Shown here: in pieces, positions 55,578 through 64,000 of the stretch
Layout: the number at the start of each line of letters is the position of its first letter
Numbering within the stretch: the first letter of the stretch is position 1
Source: Arthrobacter liuii
GTDB taxonomy: Bacteria; Actinomycetota; Actinomycetes; Actinomycetales; Micrococcaceae
NCBI RefSeq assembly: GCF_014639275.1
Contig: NZ_BMFW01000003.1
Span: 248,001 to 312,000, forward strand
Direction of reading: 5' to 3'
Length of the DNA: 64,000 nt
The notes under the pieces: model-generated
What the model was told of the DNA's origin: nothing
Databases searched by the model: none
The model's input: the letters and a program-made list of their open reading frames with translations, nothing else
Position numbers and translations under genes: made by a program

Positions 55578-57610
55578 CGAAGGTCCCTTCCGGAGGTTTT
55601 ATTGCGATATCCCAGCCTGCCACGTCTGCGCCCGGGGTCCAAGCCCAGGACGCGGTGGAACCGTTGGAGCCGCAGCTCCAGCTTCCCAATCAGCGCCACC
55701 GTGCAGGCGTGCGCCTTCCGGACCCTGCGGATGAGCTGCAGGGGCCGGGCAGCCGCCCATACCCCGGCAAATGTCAGCATCGACAGCAGCACCATGGACA
55801 GCAGCCCGGGCATTCCTTCGGGCCAGGGAAGCGCAGATCCCGGCAGCTGCGCCGCGAACCTGGCTGTGGCGGCGACGCCTGCGCTGAACGTTCCCGCCAC
55901 GGCTATGAGCGCCGTGGCCGCCCACGGCAGCAGGACCAGCAGTGGCACGGCTGCCGTTCCCAGCAAGGTCACGGGGGCAACCAGCGGGGACACTACAACA
56001 TTGGCCGCCAGCGAGTAGGTTGCGAACTGGGGCTGCAGGAGGACAATGACCGGTCCGCACAACAGCTGGGCGGCCAGCGGGACTGCAACCGCGGCAGCCA
56101 GCCACCGCGGAACTGCCACCGGAATCCAGTCAATGATGCGTCGACCGAGGAGTATGATCCCCAGCGTGGCCAGTACGGACAGCAGGAATCCGAAGCTCGT
56201 GCCAAGGGCCGGCTCCACCAGCAGGAGCCCAATGACAGCGAGGCAAAGGAAGCTCAACCCGCGTCCTGAACGTCCACCGGCCAGGGCGGCCACCCCAATG
56301 GCCCCCATCAGCGCGGCACGCAGCACGCTGGCGTCGGGACCCACCAGGACCACGAACAGGGCCAGTCCGGCAAGGGCGGCGGCTGCTGCAGGGGCGCGGG
56401 GCAGCCGGAACCGCCGGCACAGCAGGAGCAACGCCCCCAGTACCAAGCTGCAGTTTGCCCCGCTGACCGCTGTCAGATGGGTCATGCCCACGGCCTTCAT
56501 CGCGTTGTTCAGTCCCTCGTCGAGCGCACTGGTATCACCGGTCACCATTCCCGGAAGAAGTCCCCGCGCATCAGCGGCCAGGAAATCCGATGCCGAAACG
56601 AACCGCGCGCGGAGTTCCCGCGCCGAGCCTTCCAACAGGGAGCCGCCCGTCGCCCTGCCCGGAGCCGTCGAAGCAGCCAGCGTTCCTGCCTCCTGCTCGC
56701 CGGGGTCTGCCGGCCTCAGCTTGCCCGCTGCGCGCAGGGTCTGGCCAGGCACCACACTGCCCCAGCCCTGACCACCCATGACCACGATCCGGGCCCGTGT
56801 CCGCACCAGGACCCCGCCCGTGGTCACTTCCTGCGTCCATACCGGCACTGACCAACGCCCCGCGGGTCCTCCACCGCCGGCAATGGCGCGCGGGTTTCCC
56901 GCCACCTCAACGACGGCGACCGCTGACTTGCCGGCGGCGATGGCCCCGGCAAGGGGCCCATCGAACCGCTGGCTGGACGCTGTTGCCGAATGGGCTGCGG
57001 CCGCAGCTGCCAGGACCAGGGACACGCCCAGCGCGGCGGAAAAGCTCCGTCCCGGGGCCTTGCATGTCCCCGGCCCTGCCGGGCGGCCGGCGGCGGCACG
57101 CGCTTTTCGCGTCCGTCCGCCCTTCGCCGCGCGGGCCAGGAAGAGGCCACCGAGCGCCGCCAGTGCGAAGCACAGGGCGGCCAGGGCCGCGGGCGCAAGC
57201 CAGAGCCCGGATACTGCGGCGGTCCACACCAACGCCGCCGGAAGCGCGAGGCGGAGGTCAGTGCGGCGCCGGGGTCCGACGCAACTGGAATCAGCTTCTT
57301 CCTGGACGCTGCCACTACCCGCTAACCGCTGGCGAACGTGGCCCACGACCTCCGCCCAGTACGCGTGAATGGCCCGCCGGTGGCGCGCCGGAATTAGCAG
57401 GCGCGGCCCGGTTCGGGGACGCGAAGTTCCGGAAGGTGTCGCTGCTCCCGGAGCTTCCCCGGTTCCTGCAGAGGGCAGCCCCTTCGGTTCTGGATCCGCA
57501 CCCCTCACCGCAGATTCGACGAACCGGTTCCAGGGACTGTGACGTCCTTGTGCGCCGCTGTGATCCGTCGTGCGCGCACCCCCGCCTCTGGTGACTGGTT
57601 TCGCTGCCAT
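55511..57610 (-). CDS. comEC: ComEC/Rec2-type DNA uptake channel
   Basis: A membrane protein of 699 residues. An N-terminal Pro-rich region and several membrane helices precede the competence domain with HLTAVSGANCSLVLGAL, characteristic of ComEC. Roughly ten helices in total; the C-terminal metallo-beta-lactamase-like domain of long ComEC proteins is missing, as is common in actinobacteria. Ten bases follow comEA. Natural competence in this organism is unproven. Confidence 0.9.
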   Translation of the reverse strand: MAAKPVTRGGGARTTDHSGAQGRHSPWNRFVESAVRGADPEPKGLPSAGTGEAPGAATPSGTSRPRTGPRLLIPARHRRAIHAYWAEVVGHVRQRLAGSGSVQEEADSSCVGPRRRTDLRLALPAALVWTAAVSGLWLAPAALAALCFALAALGGLFLARAAKGGRTRKARAAAGRPAGPGTCKAPGRSFSAALGVSLVLAAAAAAHSATASSQRFDGPLAGAIAAGKSAVAVVEVAGNPRAIAGGGGPAGRWSVPVWTQEVTTGGVLVRTRARIVVMGGQGWGSVVPGQTLRAAGKLRPADPGEQEAGTLAASTAPGRATGGSLLEGSARELRARFVSASDFLAADARGLLPGMVTGDTSALDEGLNNAMKAVGMTHLTAVSGANCSLVLGALLLLCRRFRLPRAPAAAAALAGLALFVVLVGPDASVLRAALMGAIGVAALAGGRSGRGLSFLCLAVIGLLLVEPALGTSFGFLLSVLATLGIILLGRRIIDWIPVAVPRWLAAAVAVPLAAQLLCGPVIVLLQPQFATYSLAANVVVSPLVAPVTLLGTAAVPLLVLLPWAATALIAVAGTFSAGVAATARFAAQLPGSALPWPEGMPGLLSMVLLSMLTFAGVWAAARPLQLIRRVRKAHACTVALIGKLELRLQRFHRVLGLDPGRRRGRLGYRNKTSGRDLRWPLRKSEQPAPRHRTQPPGGT

Positions 57611-57619
57611 CGGCCCGGC

Positions 57620-58498
57620 CTACACCGTCACCAGGGGCAGCAAAGCCTCAAGCATCTTGGGGCCGACGCCGTCCACCGCGTCCAACTCTTCGACGCTCTT
57701 GAACGCACCGTGTTCCTTGCGCCATTCCACGATCCGCTGGGCCAGCACCGGCCCGACTTTTGGCAGCGTGTCCAGCTCCGCAGCATCCGCGGTATTGAGG
57801 TTGATCTTTCCACCGATAGTGCCGTGTACCCCCTGCTGGCCTGTCCCGCTCAAACCAGTACCAGCTGAACCGGAGACATCTGGCGGTACGGATATCGGCT
57901 CCCCGTGCCGGGCAACGTAGATTTTCTGCCCGTCCTCCACCATGAGTGCCAGGTTCAACCGATTAACGTCGGCGTCCGGCATGGCACCGCCTGCAGCAGC
58001 AATGGCGTCATCAACCCGACTGCCCTGCTGCAGCCGGATGACTCCCGGCTTGGCGACGGCTCCGGCCACGTGGACCACCAGCAGCCCCGTAGGTGTGGCC
58101 TCGCCTTGCCCACGATCTGGACCCGAGGGAGGTCCCGGAGTACTGTCCGCTGCGGGCCCTTCACTTGGCGCCGCGGCGTGTCCACCGGAACTGGCCCCGC
58201 CAAGGGGCAGGACCTCCGGGATGGCGGCACCCGCCTGCCACCAAAACCAGACCCCGGCCACCACCGCCAGTGCACCCAACAGCGCGGCGACGCGGGACCC
58301 CACCCGCCACCGGAGCGAAGGGGCCCCACCGGAACTACTCCCGCTTTCAGCTCCGGCGGCATCGCCGGCACCGCCGTACTCAAAACCGTCAAGGCCGTCC
58401 TCCAAAAGCCCGGGGCGTGACTCCCCCAAGGTCGCCTGGAGCCGAGCCCTCGCATGGCGCGCCCCCTGACCTGCTGCTCCAGCATCCCGGCGTGACAT
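57620..58498 (-). CDS. comEA: ComEA-type DNA-binding protein
   Basis: A 292-residue membrane-anchored DNA receptor: cytoplasmic N-terminus, membrane helix near residues 70-88, a Pro/Gly linker, an SLBB domain (LLVVHVAGAVAKPGVIRLQQGS) and the C-terminal helix-hairpin-helix pair (INLNTADAAELDTLPKVGPVLAQRIVEWR, then AVDGVGPKMLEALLPLV). First gene of the comEA-comEC-holA unit. Confidence 0.92.
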   Translation of the reverse strand: MSRRDAGAAGQGARHARARLQATLGESRPGLLEDGLDGFEYGGAGDAAGAESGSSSGGAPSLRWRVGSRVAALLGALAVVAGVWFWWQAGAAIPEVLPLGGASSGGHAAAPSEGPAADSTPGPPSGPDRGQGEATPTGLLVVHVAGAVAKPGVIRLQQGSRVDDAIAAAGGAMPDADVNRLNLALMVEDGQKIYVARHGEPISVPPDVSGSAGTGLSGTGQQGVHGTIGGKINLNTADAAELDTLPKVGPVLAQRIVEWRKEHGAFKSVEELDAVDGVGPKMLEALLPLVTV

Positions 58499-58611
58499 GG
58501 CTCCACCCTAGGAAATGCTGCCTGCTGCCCGGCAGACGCCAAACGCCCTATGTGGAAAGGTTCGCGGCACAGACGTGGCTGCTGAAAACACCTTGTTCAG
58601 CGTTCCAGGCA

Positions 58612-58716
58612 CTACCCGGAAACTGAAAAGAAACTCTTCGGGTCGTCGGTACCCAGAAGGTCATGGTGGAAGGCGATGGCGTCGACCGGCCGGGTCTCCA
58701 CGAACAACACAGCCAC
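58612..58716 (-). CDS. Possible 34-residue small protein
   Basis: The reverse frame from GTG 58716 reads AVLFVETRPVDAIAFHHDLL and ends DPKSFFSVSG, with natural composition and a weak AGGATACGG upstream. It lies between comEA and the frameshifted membrane protein. It may be a small gene or a chance frame. Confidence 0.25.
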   Translation of the reverse strand: MAVLFVETRPVDAIAFHHDLLGTDDPKSFFSVSG

Positions 58717-58765
58717 AACCCGGCGTCACCGTATCCTGCCGCTGAAGCCAACGCAGATGGACAAC

Positions 58766-59163
58766 TCAACCCCTCTGGCGGTAGCCGCGCGCCCAGATGA
58801 CCTCGGCTATACCGCCCAGGGCCAGCGGAAACGCCACGACGGCGGCGAGGTGTCGCAACATGCTCTGCGGGCTCGCCAGTGCCGCCCAACCCACCAGGAT
58901 TCCAGGCAGCCCCACGCAGACCGTAACCCACACTGTGTTGCCGCGAGGTGCGACCATGCGGCGGCCGCGAGGGACAGCGCACACCCGGCGTCGATGAAGA
59001 GCCCACCGATCCTGGCGTCTTCGAGCATGGCTGGTGTCGGTGACCAGATGAAGAACAGCGTCCTCGCCAGGCCGATGCCTATCAGGACAATCGAGGAAAG
59101 CAGGAGCAGGACCCAGGCGATGGTCCCGGTCCAACGCCGACTTGCCCTGGATACCCCCTTCAC
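58766..59163 (-). pseudogene. Small membrane protein interrupted by a frameshift
   Basis: The first part, from GTG 59163, has two membrane helices (IAWVLLLLSSIVLIGIGLA, and GGLFIDAGCALSLAAAAW). The natural continuation, GNTVWVTVCVGLPGILVGWA and LAAVVAFPLALGGIAEVIWARG, is in another frame and ends at 58766. A single missing base near 58941 would join them into one four-helix protein of about 132 residues. It is a decayed gene or a sequence error. It follows DegV by 23 bases. Confidence 0.5.
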
Positions 59164-59186
59164 CCGAGTCAGCCGATAAGCATTGG

Positions 59187-60188
59187 TCAGTCACGGTGCG
59201 CTCCCCCATCCGGCCGGCTGGACCACCTGCCCACGATGACCGCAAGGACGCCCAGCCCTGCGTGGGCGGCCAGGACCGCCGGAAGGGAGCTGATCTGGGC
59301 TGGAGGACACCCGGGAAGAGCCGCTTCCAGCCTGGCCGCCAGGCTCTCCGCCTCTTCCGGGTTGCCAAAGTGGTGTACGGCCAGGCACACGGAATCATCC
59401 AGACGCGGCGCGGCCGCCGCCACCACGATCTCCTCGAGCCGCGCCACGGCCCTGGCAGCTGAACGCACTTTTTCCAGCGGGACGATCCTGCCGCCGTCGA
59501 CTGCCAGGATCGGTTTGATGGCGAGCATGGTGCCCAGGAGCGACGCCGCCGCCCCGATCCGTCCGCCGCGCCGCAATTGTTCCAGGCTGGGCACGTAGAA
59601 GAAGACCTTGGTACGTTTCGCCTGGGCCGCCGCCGCGGCGGCGACAGCGGCTCGGTCGGCCCCGGCTGACGCTGCCTCCACCGCAGCCTGCACCGCCATC
59701 CCCTGCGCCATGCCGACGGTTTCCGTGTCCACCACTTCCACCGGAATTCCCACCCTGGCCGCTGCCAGCCGCGCTGCATCGACGGTGCCGGACAGTTCGC
59801 CCGAAATGTGGACAGAAACGATCCCTTCAAATCCCCGGAGCTCGGCAGCGCGGTAGGCCTGCTCGAACTGCCCCGGTGACGGCCTGGACGTTTTGACCGG
59901 CGTCCCCGCCGCAAGTGCCACGGCGATGGTCTCCAGGATGTCGTCTTCGCCCTCGCCGTAGATTTCCTCGCCCACCATGACGGGCATCGGCGTCACGGTG
60001 AGGATCCCGTCCCACGGAAGTCCGCTGACATAGTGCGCCGGCAGGGCGGCAGCTGAGTCGGTGACGACGGCGGTGCGCACCACGGCAGCGCCTCCGCCTG
60101 CACGCCTGGTCCCCGGCCGGGCAGCGGGACGGAGCCCCGAAAGGCGTGCACGTACCCACGGCCACGCGGCGGCGCTACTGTCGGGCAA
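59187..60188 (-). CDS. DegV family fatty-acid-binding protein
   Basis: A 333-residue DegV (FakB-type) protein: VVTDSAAALP at the first strand, the KTSRPSPGQF and GELSGT lipid-site segments, and LRRGGRIG in the second domain. FakB proteins present fatty acids to the kinase FakA; no fakA gene is in the window. The roughly 38-residue Arg/Gly N-terminal extension is unusual, and an in-frame GTG before VRTAVVTDS is a possible alternative start. Confidence 0.88.
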   Translation of the reverse strand: MPDSSAAAWPWVRARLSGLRPAARPGTRRAGGGAAVVRTAVVTDSAAALPAHYVSGLPWDGILTVTPMPVMVGEEIYGEGEDDILETIAVALAAGTPVKTSRPSPGQFEQAYRAAELRGFEGIVSVHISGELSGTVDAARLAAARVGIPVEVVDTETVGMAQGMAVQAAVEAASAGADRAAVAAAAAAQAKRTKVFFYVPSLEQLRRGGRIGAAASLLGTMLAIKPILAVDGGRIVPLEKVRSAARAVARLEEIVVAAAAPRLDDSVCLAVHHFGNPEEAESLAARLEAALPGCPPAQISSLPAVLAAHAGLGVLAVIVGRWSSRPDGGAHRD

Positions 60189-60275
60189 GGGGCCTCCTGG
60201 AGACGGTGTCCGGCTCAGGCAGCACCGGCCGCCGGGAATTTCCCGGCGGCCGGTACGTTACTGCGGGTGCAGCAG

Positions 60276-62798
60276 CTATGCCGGAACGATGTTGACCAGC
60301 TTAGGGGCACGGACAATCACGGTGCGGATGCCCCGGCCGTCCAGGGCACGCTGGACGTTCTCCGATGCCAGGGCCAGCTCGCGCAACTGGTCCTCCGAGA
60401 CGTCCGGGGATACCTCCAGCCGGTCGCGGACTTTGCCCTGCACCTGGACGACTGCGGTCACCGTGTCCTGGACCAGGAGCGCGGGATCGTGGGCCGGCCA
60501 GCCTGCATTCGCTACCGACGCCGGGTGGCCCAGCAGGTTCCACATGTCCTCGGCGGTGTAGGGCGCGAAAAGGCTGAGGATGACGGCGACAGCCTCTGAA
60601 GCTTCACGGACGGCGGGGTCGGCCCCACCCGCACCGGTGTCGATCGCCTTACGGGTGGCGTTGACCAGCTCCATCAGCTTGGCCACCACCACGTTGAACT
60701 TGTTGGCGTCCAGCAGCTCAGCAGCGTCGGCGATGGTGCGGTGCGTTACCGACCGCAGTGCGCGGTCGCCGGTGGTGGCGTCCACCCCGGGCTCGGTGGC
60801 CACGTCCTGGGCCAGGCGCCAGGCACGGGCAAGGAACTTCGCGGAGCCCGACGGCGAGACGTCAGCCCAGTCGACGTCGTCCTCGGGCGGAGAGGCAAAG
60901 ATCATGGTCAGGCGTACAGCGTCCACACCGTACTTGTCGAGCTGCTCGCCGAGGTCCACGCCGTTGCCCAGCGACTTGCTCATGGCTTTGCCGCCGTTGA
61001 GGACCTGCCCCTGGTTCAGGAGTGCGCTGAACGGTTCGTCGGCATCGATCATGCCCAGGTCGTGGATGACTTTGGTGAAGAAGCGGGCGTAGAGGAGGTG
61101 GAGGATGGCGTGCTCCACACCGCCGACGTACTGGCCCACCGGCATCCAGTCGTTGATCTTCTCCGGGTCGAAGGGTCCCTCGGTGTAGTGCGGAGAGACG
61201 AAGCGCAGGAAGTACCAGGAGGAGTCGACGAAGGTGTCCATGGTGTCGGTGTCCCGCTTGGCCGGGCCATGGCAGGAGGGGCATTCCACGTTGACCCAGG
61301 ACTCGGCCGCAGCCAGCGGTGAGGTGCCTTTCGGGGACAGGTCCTCGCCGCGCAGGTCAGCGGGCAAGGTCACCGGCAGTTCCTCATCGGGAACGGGGAC
61401 TTCGCCGCAGGACGGGCAGTGGATGATGGGGATGGGGGTGCCCCAGAACCGCTGGCGGCTCAGCAGCCAGTCGCGGAGCCGGAAGTTCACAAACTTCTCG
61501 CCGGTGCCCTGCTGCTCCAGCATTGCGATTGCGGCCGGAATGGCCTCAGCCTTCGGGAGCCCATCGAGGCTCCCGGAGTTGATCAGGGTGCCCTCCCCCG
61601 CAGTGGCCGTTCCTGAAACAGCGGGATCCTCTTCGCCGGTGTCCAGGACAGCGCGCACAGGCAGGTCGAACGTGCGGGCAAAGTCAAGGTCGCGCTGGTC
61701 GTGGGCTGGAACGGCCATGATGGCGCCCGTGCCGTAATCCGCCAGGACGTAGTCGGCGGCCCAAACAGGCAGCTTCTCTCCGTTCAGCGGGTTGATGGCG
61801 TAGCGTCCGGTGAAGACGCCGGTCTTTTCGCGCTCAGTGGATTGGCGTTCGATCTCAGAGAGCGCCTTAACCCGTTCCCGGTACTCGTCCAGGGCAGCGG
61901 CATGCTCCTCCGTGACAAGTTCGACGGCGAGCGGCGCGTCAGCGGCAACGACGAAGAAGGTTGCCCCGTACAGGGTGTCCGGGCGGGTTGTGAAGACCGT
62001 GACGTCCTTGGCGGGCTTCCCGCCGTCGGCCTCGATGACGAAGTTGACGTGCGCACCCTCGGACCGGCCGATCCAGTTCTTCTGCATGGCCAGGACGCGC
62101 TCGGGCCAGTGGCCACGGAGCTCGTCCATGTCGTTCAGCAGGCGGTCCGCATAGTCAGTGATTTTGAAGTACCACTGGTTGAGTGACTTCTTGGTGACGG
62201 TGGTGCCGCAGCGCTCGCACGCACCGTTGACAACCTGCTCGTTGGCCAGGACGGTCTGGTCCTTGGGGCACCAGTTGACCGGCGAGTTCTTCCGGTACGC
62301 CAGGCCGCGTTCGTAGAAGCGCTTGAACAGCCACTGGGTCCAGCGGTAGTACTCGGGATCGGAGGTGTGCAGGCGCCGCGACCAGTCGGCAGATATGGCG
62401 TACCGCTTGAAGGATGCCGCCTGGGTGTCAATGTTGGCGTAGGTCCACTCGCTGGGGTGGGCGTTGCGTTTGATCGCCGCGTTTTCGGCGGGCAAGCCAA
62501 AGGAGTCCCAGCCGATCGGGTGCAGGACGTCATAGCCCTGCTGGCGCAGGTAGCGGGCCACCACATCGCCCATGGCGAATGCTTCGGCGTGCCCCATGTG
62601 CAGGTCGCCTGACGGATACGGGAACATGTCAAGTACGTAGCGGCGTTCCCGGGACCCGTCGTCCACCGGGGTGAAGACCTTCAGGTCTTCCCACACCTGG
62701 GGCCATTTGGCCTCCATGGCGGTGAAACTGTATGCGCCCTCGTCAGGCTCCGCCGATACTGCTGTTGTTCCGGTCTCTGTCTCCGGCTGAACGCCCAC
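60276..62798 (-). CDS. leuS: Leucyl-tRNA synthetase
   Basis: Class I synthetase charging tRNA-Leu, 840 residues: the HIGH box as HMGH in [15 protein letters not shown], a zinc region, the editing domain ([17 protein letters not shown]), the KMSKS box as AMSKSLGNG, and the C-terminal tRNA-binding domain. GTG 62798 is used, with a GAAGAGGG site upstream; an open frame to 62888 crosses the terminator. Its leader contains a Leu-codon peptide and an attenuator-like hairpin. Confidence 0.95.
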   Translation of the reverse strand: MGVQPETETGTTAVSAEPDEGAYSFTAMEAKWPQVWEDLKVFTPVDDGSRERRYVLDMFPYPSGDLHMGHAEAFAMGDVVARYLRQQGYDVLHPIGWDSFGLPAENAAIKRNAHPSEWTYANIDTQAASFKRYAISADWSRRLHTSDPEYYRWTQWLFKRFYERGLAYRKNSPVNWCPKDQTVLANEQVVNGACERCGTTVTKKSLNQWYFKITDYADRLLNDMDELRGHWPERVLAMQKNWIGRSEGAHVNFVIEADGGKPAKDVTVFTTRPDTLYGATFFVVAADAPLAVELVTEEHAAALDEYRERVKALSEIERQSTEREKTGVFTGRYAINPLNGEKLPVWAADYVLADYGTGAIMAVPAHDQRDLDFARTFDLPVRAVLDTGEEDPAVSGTATAGEGTLINSGSLDGLPKAEAIPAAIAMLEQQGTGEKFVNFRLRDWLLSRQRFWGTPIPIIHCPSCGEVPVPDEELPVTLPADLRGEDLSPKGTSPLAAAESWVNVECPSCHGPAKRDTDTMDTFVDSSWYFLRFVSPHYTEGPFDPEKINDWMPVGQYVGGVEHAILHLLYARFFTKVIHDLGMIDADEPFSALLNQGQVLNGGKAMSKSLGNGVDLGEQLDKYGVDAVRLTMIFASPPEDDVDWADVSPSGSAKFLARAWRLAQDVATEPGVDATTGDRALRSVTHRTIADAAELLDANKFNVVVAKLMELVNATRKAIDTGAGGADPAVREASEAVAVILSLFAPYTAEDMWNLLGHPASVANAGWPAHDPALLVQDTVTAVVQVQGKVRDRLEVSPDVSEDQLRELALASENVQRALDGRGIRTVIVRAPKLVNIVPA

Positions 62799-62885
62799 TG
62801 CTGCCCTCTTCTTTTCTGTTACGGCATCTGTGCTGCCATAACGGCCTGATCCTCCTGCTTCCGGCCCGGCACCATGCCCCGGACA

Positions 62886-62913
62886 CACAAAAGCCCCTCT
62901 CCATGGAGGGGCT
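62886..62913 (-). terminator. Attenuator-like terminator in the leuS leader
   Basis: On the reverse strand AGCCCCTC pairs with GAGGGGCT (6-base loop), followed by TTTTGTGTG. It lies after the leader peptide and about 88 bases before the leuS start, so it would stop transcription before leuS, not after a gene. Confidence 0.75.
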
Positions 62914-62946
62914 GCCGCTCAGCTATCCGATTTTCGGAGCCGGCGG

Positions 62947-62973
62947 CTAACTAAGCAGAAGGATCGCACGCAT
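62947..62973 (-). CDS. leuS leader peptide with three consecutive Leu codons
   Basis: ATG 62973 opens an eight-residue frame, MRAILLLS, ending at TAG 62947-62949; the Leu codons are CTT, CTG, CTT. A TAAAGT hexamer ends 6 bases before the ATG, consistent with a leaderless leader ORF. The stop is 33 bases before the attenuator stem. Classical attenuators upstream of leuS have been predicted in some Streptomyces, so the arrangement has a precedent. Confidence 0.75.
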   Translation of the reverse strand: MRAILLLS

Positions 62974-63085
62974 GGATCTACTTTAGCGCACCCGCACGTC
63001 GCCCGTGTCAGCACAGCCCCGCGGCCCGTTGCGCCGCCCCAAACAAACGCGCATGATCGTTGCACAACGTTGGGAGGCGGCGGAA

Positions 63086-64000
63086 ATGTCGGATGAAGCA
63101 ACGGGTGGCCTCCCCGAAGGGGCGCCGCTCTCCCTCTGGGTGGCAACCGCCGGCGCCACGGACTTCCCGGAACTGCGCGGCACCGTGGAGGTGGACGTGG
63201 CAGTGATCGGGGGTGGGATTGCCGGGCTGACGGCAGCACTGGCGCTCAAGCGTTCGGGCCGCTCGGTGGCTGTGCTGGACGCCGGCCGCATTGGTACGGG
63301 TGTCACCGGCCACACCACGGGCAAAGTCACGTCCCTGCACCGCCTGGCCTACACCGCCCTGGAAGACAGCCATGGCACGTCCGCAGCCGAAACCTATGGG
63401 CTCGCCAACCAGGCTGCCGTGGAACACATCGCCGAAGTGGTGGCGGACGAAAACCTCGACTGCGGGTTCCGCCGGGTTGCGAATTACACCTTCGCAAGCA
63501 GTGAGGACACGCTGCCGCTGTTACGGTCAGAAGCCGCGCTTGCCGCCAGGCTCGGCCTCCCCGCCGCGTTCACCGCCGACGTACCCCTGCCGTTCGCGGT
63601 GCCCGGCGCCGTCCGGTTTGACGGCCAGGCCCAGATTCATGCCGTCCAGTACCTCCAGGGACTGGCCGCCGCAGTGGACGGCGGCGGCAGCTTCGTCTTC
63701 GAAGGGACGCGTGCCATTGCATTGCAGGAGGGGACGCCGGTCAAGGTGACCGCAGGAAACGGAACAGTGCTGGCAGGCGATGCCATTGTGGCGACGAATG
63801 TTCCCTTCGGAGACCGTGGCCGGTTCGCAGCACTGTGCCAGCCGCACCGCTCCTACATTGTTGCCGCGCCGGTGGACACCCCTCCCATGGATGCCACCTT
63901 CATCAGTGCCGATGAGCCCATGCGCTCATTACTGACCGTGCGGCTGAACGGGGTGACGTACCTGCTGGTCGGCGGTGAGGGGCACCCGGCCGGCGAACAG
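63086..64000 (+). CDS. FAD-dependent oxidoreductase (DAO fold), cut by the window end
   Basis: The first 305 residues of a flavoprotein: the dinucleotide motif VDVAVIGGGIAGLTAALALK at about residues 37-56, then GRIGTGVTGHTTGKVTSLHRL, typical of glycine-oxidase-like proteins that often carry a C-terminal Rieske domain; that part would lie outside the window. ATG 63086 follows GGGAGG. Divergent from leuS. Substrate unknown. Confidence 0.82.
   Translation, partial: MSDEATGGLPEGAPLSLWVATAGATDFPELRGTVEVDVAVIGGGIAGLTAALALKRSGRSVAVLDAGRIGTGVTGHTTGKVTSLHRLAYTALEDSHGTSAAETYGLANQAAVEHIAEVVADENLDCGFRRVANYTFASSEDTLPLLRSEAALAARLGLPAAFTADVPLPFAVPGAVRFDGQAQIHAVQYLQGLAAAVDGGGSFVFEGTRAIALQEGTPVKVTAGNGTVLAGDAIVATNVPFGDRGRFAALCQPHRSYIVAAPVDTPPMDATFISADEPMRSLLTVRLNGVTYLLVGGEGHPAGEQ

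Overview
The window is high-GC actinobacterial chromosome. RbpA, the fused class of actinobacterial respiratory genes (qcrCAB with a two-haem cytochrome c1, ctaF), the actinobacterial families DUF3043, DUF3054 and DUF3097, frequent GTG/TTG starts and several probable leaderless transcripts all point to Micrococcales, most likely Arthrobacter or Pseudarthrobacter. The genus is inference from gene content and order; no 16S gene is present.

Layout. 1-8400: core genes (polyprenol-phosphate mannose synthase, rbpA, an SPFH/NfeD pair, an RlmA-like methyltransferase, peptide deformylase) and a three-gene type III polyketide operon (flavoprotein, methyltransferase, chalcone-synthase-like PKS). 8700-17000: an accessory island. 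It opens with a tyrosine recombinase, a small HTH protein and a zinc-ribbon recombinase-like protein in overlapping reading frames (the first one carries a frameshift), followed by small hypothetical and membrane proteins, a methyltransferase relic and a broken gene. 17000-28400: DUF3054, an Lrp/AsnC ligand-binding protein, trpD, and the bc1-aa3 respiratory genes in two convergent blocks (ctaE-qcrCAB forward, ctaCDF reverse). Between the blocks sit a GntR/UTRA regulator and HPr (ptsH) with a DasR-type palindrome in their shared promoter region. 28000-44300: erpA, an M20 dipeptidase, pyrD, uppS-recO, leuA, an M13 metallopeptidase, an LCP protein, and the phoH-ybeY-CBS protein-era operon. 44500-62900: GerMN lipoprotein, rsmE-dnaJ-hrcA with a CIRCE operator, DUF3097, DUF4870, hemW-lepA, a lone PemK/MazF-like protein, rpsT, comEA-comEC-holA, DegV and leuS. 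The window ends inside an FAD oxidoreductase.

The most informative regulatory signals are two short leucine-rich leader peptides, one upstream of leuA (four consecutive Leu codons) and one upstream of leuS (three consecutive Leu codons followed by a hairpin with a U-tract). They suggest that leucine biosynthesis and leucyl-tRNA charging both sense leucine by ribosome-mediated attenuation, from leader ORFs that appear to start at the transcription start. No tRNA, rRNA or CRISPR array was seen.
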